Shown piece after piece: positions 40,701-52,700 of a stretch of 64,000 bases of DNA (position 1 is the first letter of the stretch; every line of letters starts with the position of its first letter). The stretch lies in the NCBI RefSeq assembly GCF_050624435.1, contig NC_134538.1, positions 122,308,937 through 122,372,936 of the forward strand, given 5' to 3'. Source of the stretch: Tenrec ecaudatus. Its lineage: Eukaryota; Chordata; Mammalia; Afrosoricida; Tenrecidae. The notes under the pieces are model-generated. The model was not told the origin of the DNA, did not search any database, and was given only the letters and a program-made list of their open reading frames with translations. The position numbers and the translations under genes were made by a program.

Positions 40701-43700
40701 CATTTTCCCTCCTCTCAGCACATCATTCACAATTTTTAAAGTTTTTCCATTGGTTGTTTTCAGAGTTTGCAGTCTACACTTACCATTAATCTAAATCCAT
40801 TTCAAATAACACTTTGCAGGAAGTGAAAGTACTTTGTGTAATTATTTAGGACAAAAACAAACGAACTCTGCTACTGAATTGATTCCAAGTCACTGTTACC
40901 CTAGAGGACAAAGGAGGCCTGCTCTGATGGGCTTCCACGGCTGTACATCTCCTTCAGGAGTAGAACGCTTCCTCTTTCTCCAGCAGAGGCTGGTGGGTTT
41001 GAGATGCTGAGCTTGTGGCTGTCTAGGCCACCAGAGTACCATGCTCAATCCCTCCCTCTTTTTACTTGTAACATGGCTGTAACCATGCTCATCCCCTATA
41101 TTGTTGCTCCTATCATTCTGAGCAAACTGCTATTAGATTCAGTGTCCTGAGTCCAGCTAGTCTCAGACCTCCGGTTTTGTTTTCTTTTTCAAGATTGTTA
41201 TGACTGTTTCAGTCCTTTGCACACACATTTCACAATCGCCTATTTCTATATTTTGAAAGCCTCTGGGGAACATCACTGGGCTAGCACTAATTATATAACT
41301 AATCTGGCTATAATTGACATTTTTAAAAATTTGAGTCTTTAAATCCATGAGCACAGTAAATCCCGACATTTAAGTCTCCTTTAATTTCTTAGCAATGTTG
41401 TAAATTTCTAATAAAGTGTCTTTGTAATTTTAAAATTATTCCAAAGTATTTTATATTTTTAGGCTATTATCAATAGAATTATTTTTAAATTTTAAGTCTC
41501 CAATTGCTTGTTGTGATTATATAAAAACATCATGAATTTTGGATATTGGCCTCCTAGGTGAAAACTTCTAAACTCACTTATTAGCTCTAGGGTTCCCTCC
41601 GAAACTTAGACTCCTCTGTTTATACTTTAAAGAACCACAGTGGGTACAAATGAGGACAGTTTTAATTCTCAGACTGCAGGTTTTGTGTCTTTTACTTGAC
41701 TTTCTTATCTTTTTGTACTGACTGGGATATCCAACAGGAGCCCTGGTGACATAGTGGGTTACACTTTGGTCTGCGAACCACAAGGTCAGTAGTGCAAACC
41801 ACAAGGTCAGTAGTTCAAACCCACCAAGTGCTCTGAGGGAGAAGGCTGAGGCTGTCTGCTCCTAAAAAGATTTACAGCTTCAGAAACCCTACACAGTAGT
41901 TCTACTCTATCCTATAGTGTCACTATGAGTCGATACCAACTCAGTGGCAGTGGATTTGATTGAGTTTGTGGTGGAGGGGACTTGTGTTTGTGTTGGGACT
42001 TCTAAATGCTGAATCATGTTGTATTATACAGTCAACAATCACATCTGTGAATTCAGCATCCAAGGACTCAATCAACTACAGATTGAAAACATTCAAAGGA
42101 TGGGTGGGTGGAGGAACCAATTAAGTGGTCAAAGCAATCCCTTAGAGGTTAAAAGGGAGTATAAAGTTGATTCACATAGCATTTGGTATTATAAATTATC
42201 TAGAGATTATCTTGTAGATTATGTGCAAGCATTACACCATTTAATATATAAGGGACTGGAGTGCCCGTGGGTTCGGGTATTGATGGAGAGAGTGTCCCAG
42301 AAACCAAGGAATGGCTATAAATGGTGAAAGCAGACGTCCTTGCCTGTGCCTGATCTTAAGGGAAAAGAGTTCAATGTTTTGCATATTAGCAGTGTTTGTT
42401 CCTTATACATACCCTTTATCACATGAGCTGTTTCTTTCTATTCCAAGTCGGGTTTGAGTTTTCATCATTAAAGAATTGAAATGTAATGAAGATTTTTCCC
42501 CCATATCTACTGAGTTGATTGTTTCTTTTCCTTCCTTCTATTAATAAAGTGAACTACTTTGGTGGATTTTCAAATATTTAAGTTTGCATTTGTGGGATAA
42601 ACCTTGCTCTGTATATGCCTGGAGTTCATTCGCTAATATTTTGTTAAGAAAATCTGTGGGGGAGGGAGGGAAAAACGGAGCTTATACCAAGGGCTCAAGT
42701 AGAAAAGGGTTTTGGAAATTATGATGGCAACGTATGTACAAATATGCTTGAGCCAATCAATGTACGGAATGTTATAAGAGCTGTAAGAGCCCCCAATATA
42801 ATAATTTTTTAAAGCTGAATCTATGTTCCTGAGAGAACTGATCTATAATTTTCTGTTCTAGCAATGACGACCAAGGCATTGAGGTTATGTGGGTCTCATA
42901 AAACAGGTTGAGAACTGTTTCTTGCATTCCTTTGGCCTCTATTATCAGAAAAGAGTTTTTGTAGGACGGGATTAATTCTTTCCTTAATTATTTAATCAAA
43001 TTCATCAGTGAAACCATCTAAATTTTCTTTGTGTAGAGGATTTTGGCAACAAATTCACTTTCTATGGAGAATTTCTCTTCAAGAAATAGGACTAGTACGA
43101 TGTTCTATTTGATCTTGGGTCAGGGTAATAGTCCCCTAATGTCCTTCTTATCTGTAGGACCTGTAGAGGCATATCCTTCTTATTCCTGATATTGGTCATT
43201 TGTGTTTTCTTTTTTTCCCTCAAGCAGTCTTGCTAGAAATTTATTTTAAAATTTTAGTGAAGGAATTTTGGGCTTTTTCTCTATTGTTCCATCTGTTTTA
43301 CTTCATTGCTTTCTTTTATCTTTGTTTCTATCACCACCACCACCCCACCCCCGCCTTTCTCCTTACATTGGATTTAAATTTCTCTTTTATAGCCCCTACA
43401 GTAAAAACCTAAGGAATTTATTTTAAGCCTTATAGGTTCGAGTCTAAAATAACACTTCTAAGGAGTGCTATCTCTTTATTAGCACTGAGCTCAAAATATA
43501 TTCTCATTTACTTTTTTTATTTTTCTTTAACTGCTGAGTTAGAAAAGTAGTGAGCATTTTCCAAATACTTAGGGCTTTTCTATATATCTTATTGTCATTG
43601 GTTTCTAATTTAACTTCATTTCAGTCTTTTGAAATAAGCTGAGATTGTTCTACGGCGTGTGCTTGAAAAGACATGTGAGCTGCCGATGTTGGTACAGCAG

Positions 43701-46700
43701 TTATTTGCTGGGCTCGTCTAGCCAGTCTTTGTAACAACTGGCTGGGAACCTGCGGACTGAGCGTGTTTCTCTCTTTGCTTGATCACTCTGGGTAAGAGAA
43801 GGTAGGGATGGTGCGGATAGGATTATACGATTCAGTTGTGATTGTAATCAGGGTTAATTGTGATCATAAAAACATGGCACTCCAACAAGGTGATTGGTCA
43901 AGTCTACCATTGTGGTCGTTTTACATGATCTGTTGCCAATTTGAGACTAGTACGAGGGAAGGGGTGGAGTTTAGTCTGTCAATCGGGTTCTAGCTTGATG
44001 ACCTCATCTGGAGGTGCTAAGGAGATAAATAACTTGCTGGAGACGCTCTGAAAGACATTACTGATGAGGAGCCTGATGGAGCTACGCTGATGAAATCAGA
44101 GTACCGGAGCTGGAGGAGCCACATGGAGACCCATGCCAGCACAGAGAAGCTTCCGCCATCACTGGATCCACAAGCCTTTCCACACACTGGTCTGTGATCT
44201 TCCTGCATTCAGCATCATTGCATGGCTGTGTGAGTCTAAAGAGGAATTTATGGGCTGGTATTGACATATGGGGTACTATGGGACTTATGGACTTGATCTG
44301 GACTGGGCTGGGATGTTTTCTTATTGTACGATTACTCTTGTATGTGAAGTTATCTATTATACATATATGAGTGCCTATGGATTTCTCTAGTGAACCTACA
44401 CTAACACAAACACCCTGTTGGGTATAAATCGAAGCATGTCAGCAGAAGTAAGAGGAGTTTTCTCTACCATGAAATAAATAAGCCATCAAAAAGAAAGTAA
44501 ATGTTTAGAAAATGATGGCAACATATGTACAAATATGCTATATACAATTGATGTATGGATTGTTATAAGAGCTGTAAGGGCCCCAATAAAATGATCTTTT
44601 AATTAAGAGAGGGAGATCCAGGAGTGGAACATGTCCTTTAGAGCTTAAGATCATTGTGTACTGAGCTTCCTCAACTCAGAGACACAAAGCTGTAACACCG
44701 GAGAAGTGGCAAAGGTGTGGCAGCAGCAGAAGCATGAGTCAGTCGGTGCATGAGAAAGAATGGTGAGCTTCTTGGCTCCTGGTGGAGGAGGCCCGACTCT
44801 GTGCTGGGGCACTTCCAGGAACTTAACTGGAGTGCTTGGCTCGCTGCTGACCCACAAACCTAGAGCTGAGAGTCTTTGGGCTGAGGTTTGTGGTGGAATG
44901 GCCTGCCCTTTAGGCAATTATCAGCAGCACTAAAAGCGCTTTGTTGGTCTCAAGGCCAAGGAAGAAGGGGGATGAGAGGAAGGGACAAAGTTGGGGGAGG
45001 GGGATAAGGGGAGACTATCGTAAATAAAGAGGTGGATCCTGAGCATTTCTGCTCCTGAATTGTAACCCATTAACTTTCCTAATAAATGCCATCTTGTAAA
45101 TAAGAGTCTGAGAGTTCTTGAATGACCATGGCTATAAATGATCAAACCCAGAAGAAAAGAGCATGCCATGGGAGAGACAGTTGGTGTCGTAATTGGTAAA
45201 GAAGGCTGGAGGGTGAAGGCAAGTCTGACACAGGAATTGGTTTTGCATGTGGTTCTCTGCCCCTCTTGTGAAGTCAGAGAAAGTCTGACCAGAGCCCTGC
45301 TATGTTTCCGAACAATGTCAGTTAGGTCGACTTGGTTGAAAGTGTCCATAGGTGTTTTACAGACTGATGATTAGTCTAGTTGCTCTATCAGTTATCTCCA
45401 ATGATTGTGAATTTATGTAATTCTCCCTCTAATTTGGTCAGTTTTTACTTCATGTTTTTTGAAGCTCTGTGATTGGGTGCATTCATGTTCATAACTGTAA
45501 TGTCATCCTAAGTATGCTGCTTTTTATGAAATAGCCCTCTCTACCTCTGGTAACATTCTTTACCTTGAATTTTATCTGGTATCAGATGAACTACTCCAGC
45601 TTTCCTACATTTAGTGCTTGCACGCTGCTCCCCTCCCCCCATTTTTTACCTTTAACCTGTGCCTACATATCTTAAATGGGTTTCACATAGATTACATATA
45701 GTCGCAGCTTGCTGGTTTTCTTAATGTCAGTTTAGTCCAGTCTTCCACACAAGCAAGGCATGGCGTTTCTAGATTTGATTAACAGGTTTCATTTTCTGGT
45801 CTCATCTTCTGGGCGGATCATCTTAGCCCCACAGGTGGAAGGCAGGTTGATAAGAGCCAGCAGCAAGGTCAGTCCCTCATTTCGGGCAGGCCTCTTTGGT
45901 CAGCCTCGGCTGCACTGAGGTGACAACAAATGACTTGAGTTTAAAGTGACACATGTACTTCTGGTGTGTGTCCTGGAGCCTTCCTGACATAGAAGGGTCT
46001 CCCTTTAAGCCATGTGAGCCAGGCATGAAGCAGGGAATATGAATTCTCTCAGAGTTGAGTGGTTGTGGAGTGAATGGCATAGAGGGAGGGAACTGAGAAA
46101 AAGAGACACAGTTTCCACCACTGTGTGGAACTAGAATGTCTGTCCCGAAGAAACCTTGTGTAAACAGAAATGGCCTACGGCAAAGAAGCAATTTCCACTG
46201 ATTTCATATAGGAACATTGTTTTTCATATTCCAAGACCCAAAATATAACCTACCAAACAGTACACATCCACACACACACCCTAAAACAATGCTCACGTAC
46301 AGCGTTCACAGACGCTGAGCTGAGCTGCTGAGCGCCGCCCAACGAAGGCCGTGATGACGCATTCCTGGCTGCTCTTTAATGCAGTGCTGCCTTTTTAATG
46401 GCTTGCTGCAAAGCAAGTACTTAATCCGCCTATCACTTTTCACCACCTCCGCCCCGTTTTTAAATCAAAGCAAAGGTTCTCCTGGGATTCCCTTTGGTTA
46501 CTGAAACAGGTATTAATGTAGGTCTTTCACGAAAGTTAAGTGGGGTAAAAAGAACTTCCAGGGTAGGAGATATATGGAAAAGTGTCATGATTTTATATAT
46601 AGTGTTTGTAAGACATATCCACACTTTTTTCTTTTCTTTTTTGCATTTTCACCTTTTTTACATCATTCTCTTGAAGGAAATGCAACTCCCACCTCTTGAG

Positions 46701-49700
46701 TGTGGATCTGGGGCGCTGGTGGGTTACGTGTTGGACTGCCATCAGAGGGGGCGGCAGTTCAAATCCAGCAACCACTTCTCAGGAGAAAGATGCTGCTTTC
46801 TACTTTAGTAAAGATCTACACTCTAGGAAACGCATAGGGGCAGCTCTACTCTGTCCTTTAGGGTCGCTCTGAATCAGAATTGACTCGACAGTGAGGCTGG
46901 GGGTGCTGTTTTGTTTTTTAATCTTATTGACTTGGTCTAATACAGCGGTTCTCAATCTGTGGGTTGCAACATCTTTGGGCATCAAATGACCCTTTCACAG
47001 GGGTCGCCCAGTAACAAAATGACAGTTATGAAGTAGCAAGGAAAATAATTTTATGGTTGGAGGGGTCACCACAACATGAGGAACTGTATGAAAGGTTCAT
47101 GGCATTAGCAAGGTTGAGAACAATTGCTCTAATAAAATGCAGTACAAGTAAGGTTGAATGAGTTGTAGAGCTAGTTTCTAGAATGTGAGACTAAAAAAGT
47201 CCTTCCATCGACTCTGATCCATGGTGATTTCATGTCTATCAGGGTAGAAATATACCACAGGAAGTTCTCAATGTCTGGTTTTTATTTTTTACGGAAGTAA
47301 ATTGCTATGCCTCGTGGACAACTCCAAACTTCCAATCCATTAGCCGTCAGTGCTAAGCATGTGCACCATTCAGGTATCAAAAGGTGATGCCACCTGGCTT
47401 TATCTCTAGCACAATCATTCTTTAAACTCGGTCTTCACACTGTGAGAAAGCCCAGGCTACCTGGAGAGGTTACACACAGACGGACAGACATGGAAGCTGA
47501 CCGCCCCAGCTGAGAGCCTAGTAAACAGCCACTATCAAGTGCCACACGTGTGAGTGAATACCAGCTGCCGTAGGACATGAGACCACATCAGAGATTTTGA
47601 ACAAAAATCTCCTGTTAATTCCCATAACTGTGGGAAATAAAAATGCAATGATCAATGTTTTTTCAAACCATAACATTTTGTGGTAATTCACTTATGAATC
47701 AAGAGAAACCTGCAACAAAGATGAACCAAGGAATGTAAGAGAGGTGAGAAATGAAGGCATGAGGGGAATGATCAACAGTACAGGCAAGCTGTGTGATCAT
47801 TGAGGTGTTGACGGGATCTGATTTCAGGCATCAGAAGACCCAGAACAAATAATCATATTGAGGCGAAAGGGGGGGCACACAGAGTAGAGACCCAAAGCCC
47901 ATCTGTAGACAATGGGACATCCCCTCACAGAGGGGTCACAAGGAAGAGACAAGCCAGCCAGGGTTCAGTATAGCACTGATGAAACATACATTCCTCTAGT
48001 TCTTCAATGCTTCCTTCCCCTACTACCATGACCCAAATCTACCTTAAAAATCTGGCTAAAAAAAATCTGGCTAGACCAGAGCATGTACACTGGTCATATA
48101 AGAGCTCTCAACACATGGAATCCAGGACAAATAAACCCCTCAGGATCAGTAATGGGAGTAACAATACCAGGAGGGTAGGGGGAAGGTGGGCAAAGAGAGG
48201 GGGAACTGATCACAATGATCGACATATAACTGCCCCCCCAAGGAAGATGAACAACAGAAATGTGGGTGAAGGGAGATACATTGGGTTTAATATATAAAAA
48301 AAAAATTTATAAAGTACCAAGGGTTCCTGATGGAGGGAGGGTGGGTGAGGGAGAAAAAAACATGAGGAGCTGATACCAAGAGCTCAAGTAGAAAGAAAAT
48401 GTTTGAAATGGATGATGGCAACATATGTACAGATGTGTTTGACATCGTAGATGTATGGGTTGTTGTAAGAGCTGTGAGAGACCCCAATACAATTATTTTT
48501 TAATAACGTGCACCCCTCGAAAAAATAGTGCAGGTATGATGAGGGGAATAAACTGGTAACATCAATGAGGTTAAGGAAGTGACCAGTGGAAGTTGTGGAA
48601 TAAATGACCTGAGAAATTAGCGTGAGAGTGAGATGAAGCAATGGAGATTCCAGAGAATGTACAGCAATTTGGGATAAAAGGGTCAAGGTTGTGACGGTGG
48701 GAGAAGATGCCTAAGGAATGGGGAACGCAAAGAAAATTGGAAGGTCAAGGATGTGGATGCTGAGGTCACCAAGAATGATGACAGTGCAAGAGGGCAGCCC
48801 TCACAGGACGGATTGACATCATGGCTGCACCAGTGGCTCAACCCTCAGCACACGGGCAAGACTGCACAGAACCAGGCAGTGCTGTGTCTGTTGCCCACAG
48901 GCTCACTAAGCCCAAGGAACTGACTGCAGGGCACTGCCCAGCAACTTAAATGAAGCAATGGAGTTCCCTAAAGGAAGGAGTCTTCTGAAGTGAGAGGACA
49001 AAGCACATTGTGTTTCTTCTCAGGGGACATCCTACCTCATTAACATAACAAAGACAAACCATTCCCAAATGGAATTAAAACCACAGGCATAAAGGTTAGG
49101 ATTCACATCCCATATCTGGGGAGGACACAATTCAGTCTACAACATTCCACCCTTTGACCTCCAGAGATGCCTGAACTTGCCAAATGCAAAGCACATTCAT
49201 TCCATCAATCACCCCCAGAGTCCAAAACCCCATCATCTGAATCATCTAAATCAAATATGGATGAAAATTTAGGCATATTCCATCCTGGGGCAAAATTCCT
49301 CTTCATCTCTCAACCTGTGAAACCCAGACTACCAATTATCTCTTTTCCAAGTCTAATGGTGGAAATGTATAAAATAGACATTTCCATGACAAAACAATTA
49401 GAGGAAAATCAGTGGTAATAGGCACCAAGTAAGTCCACACCCCAGCAGTAGAATTTACATCAGCTCTCAAGGTTCATGCCCTGGAGAGTCTAGGCCTAGC
49501 CTTGGGATTCTGAGTTAGAGACCCCTAAGCCATAGCCGGCAGCCCTACCTTCCAGATCTGTTGGGACAGCAACTGTGGCCCCTGGACTTCAGTGGGCCCC
49601 ATTCTCCTGGTTCATCCACATGATGATGCCCACACCCTTGGCAGGCCCTATTCTTTTCCTTGGATATGGCAGAACTGCTTTTCCGCTTTGGGCAGTGGCC

Positions 49701-52700
49701 CTGCTCTCTTACCCAAGCTGAATGACAGCACTGAGTCCCAGAACCTAGGTGGTGAAAAACTGACTTTCCAAAATGTAGAAGGCCCTTTGGGATCCTAGAG
49801 GTTGTGGCCCCACCCTGGGCGCCACATTCCTTCCAACAGTTGTGCTGATCCCACGAGCTACTTCAGGAATGGCCTTTCCTGGAAAACAACAGATGCAGCC
49901 TCTTTGGCCTGCTTTCTGATTGTTTCTAGACTGTATTCATTTCTTCTTTATTTGTATCCTTTAGTCAAAGCTGATGAGTTTTATGCTGTGGAAATTGGTT
50001 AGATGCAGTCACAGGCTTAATCTGTGTTAACAGAAGATTGTGTATCCATGTCCTTAGTGAAAATTCTAGGACACAAGTCCTGTGTTCCCACAAGAGAATT
50101 TTCAAATCTTTAAGTTTTGTTCTCATTTTGCACTGTTAATCTGTAAGGCCATCTCTTGACTCTCCCATTTTGCCTTACATGATAAGGAGAAACCATGCAA
50201 CCATACCCTTGAAAATCTTGCTTAGAAATCTCCTCCGCCAGATACCCAAGTTTATCAAGTACAGGTTTTAGTTTCCCCAACATCTGAACATAATTCAGAT
50301 AAGTTCTTTGCCACTGCATAAAAAGGATCAGCCTTCCTTCGTGGTTCAATCACATGTTCATCATGCGCTTTGCAAGCCTCACCGAAAGCCTCATATTTAT
50401 TGTTCATATTTCTAACAGCATCCTGTTGTGGTGCCAGATGAATGCTGTAGTCTTACCCTGTCACTCTTTCCACTTCTTTCTTACCCTTCTTCAGAACTGC
50501 CCTTGACATTCATAATTCTTCCAAAAGTCGCTTCAAGGCAATCTAGTTTTTTACTATTAGGCATCTTACAAATCTTTCAATCAGTCCCCATTACCCCATT
50601 CCAAAATCACATCTACATTTTAGGCATATGTTAAAGTAGCACTCCCAATTCTTGGTATCAAATTCTTGTTATCTAGTCGTGCTATAACAGAAATACCATA
50701 AATAAATAATTTAACAAACTGAAATTTATTCTCTCATGGCTCGGGAGGTTAGAAGTCCAACTTTGGTAGAAAGGGGGAACCGATTACAAGGATTTGCATA
50801 TAATCTCCTTCCTGGGGGATGGACAACAGAAAAGTGGGTGAAGGGGGACACTGGGCAGTGTAAGATATGATAAAATAATAATTTATAAATTATCAAGGGT
50901 TCATGAAGAAGGAAGAATGGGGAGGGAGGGAAAAAATGAGGAGCTGATACCAAGGGTTCAAGAAGAAAGCAAATGTTTTGAGAATGATGATGGCAACAAA
51001 TGTACAAATGTGCTTGACACAATGGATGGATGTATGGATTGCGATAAGCGTTGTACAAGCCCCCAATAAAATGATATTAAATAAATAAGTCCAACTTCAG
51101 GGCACTGGCTGTGGGGGAAGGCCTTCTCAAACTGCTCTGGGAACAGGCTCCTTGGTGATCTTCATGTGGCATGGCATCTATGCATTGCTTGCGTGCTTCT
51201 TTAATCTCTATATCTTAAGAGATTGATCTGAGGCACATCCTATACAAATCCTGTCTCAAAGACAACCCCTTTCCAAACCCAATTATAACCACAGACATAG
51301 AGGATAGGACTTACAACAAAGATTTTGGAAGGATACAATTCAATCCAGAAAATTTAGAAGGGCCTCTTGTCTCTAATAGCAGCAATGTAGAAAGCTGGTG
51401 GCAGTGATAGACTCAATTATAGGAGGTGCTAGGGACCCCCTCTTGACAGCATTTTGGGGTATGGCACCTGAAGAACAAGGTGAAAAGCGGCCATCACTTC
51501 CCTAAAGCACCCTGACCCTCAACCCAATCTACCTGCTCCACAATCACACCCTGGACTGGGTCATCACCCAGAGCAGCTCCCTCCTAAATCTTAAGTTCAC
51601 ACATTACCACTTGCTGAGACCAACCTCCCCCTTTTCCAGACCCCTGACTCAATTGTTCTTTTTATTCTCTGCCTCCCGGGAACTTCCATCTTCTTTATGT
51701 ATTTCAATATAACGTCCCTCTTGTCCTCATTCTCTACCTAGTCTGTAGCCCATCAATTCAGGTACTTTCAAGAACGCCAGTTCCCTGACCTATTGCTCTT
51801 TCATTCTCAACGCCTGACAAACTCCAGTCCTGGTTGAAATCAACTCTATTATTTCTGTACATATGCCTGGCTTACAGCTACTACTTAAGGAAATCCTATA
51901 ATTGGGATTAAAGGTGTCCCACACTACATATTTTAAAATATAATTGTGTAAGGCAGCGGTTCACAACCTGTGGGTCCGACCCTTTGGGGAGTCAAATGAT
52001 CCTTTCACTATGGTTGCCTGATTTATAACAGTAGCAAACTTACAGTTATGAAGTAGCAACAAACATAATTTTATAGTTGGGGATCACCACAACATGAGGA
52101 ACAGTGTTAAAGGGTCGCAGCCTTAGGAAGGTTGAGAACCACTGGTGTAAGGGCTAATTAGTGAGGCTCAAAATGAAAATTCAAGACAGTATGGCTGTCT
52201 ATAGACTGAACAAAGTTTTCCTTCATCTCCTCATAAAACGGTCCCCCAAAACCTCTACTGCTTTTAATTGTCTGGCCTACGTTATATCCATACACATGAT
52301 TTCCAAGCATGCACTATGGTCTTAAATATAGATCTACACATACATCAACATACATATAAAAAACATACATGTGAGTAGATTGCTAGAATTGTAGTAGACG
52401 CTTTCTTGGGAACTGTCGGCTCTGCTACAAATTGGAATCCAATCTACAGCAGTGGGTTTGGTTTTTAGTGTTCTTGGTTAGACAACTGGTTGGGTTTTTT
52501 TTCTTTTCAACTCGATATTTCTTAATGATCTCCATAGCTGTAGATATGCTACCTTCTACAAAATATCCGCGACCCTTATTCACAGTAAGTGACAGTGTTT
52601 GGGATGTGCTTGTAGATGTCTTTAACTGAGCACGTGTGGCACATGTGTAACTATTTCTCAGAAGTGACAATACTTGGGCAAAAAAACATATTTAGCGATT

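Larger units (their letters stand above)
40555..42330 (-). mobile_element. Old L1 ORF2 region, antisense, with AfroSINE insertions
   Basis: ATTGACATTTTTAAAAATTTGAG and AAATCCATGAGCACAGTAAATC (41310-41365) are antisense L1 ORF2 blocks. AfroSINEs at 40860-41045 and 41735-41990 interrupt it. It continues at 42330-43640 and 45355-45770. Confidence 0.6.
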
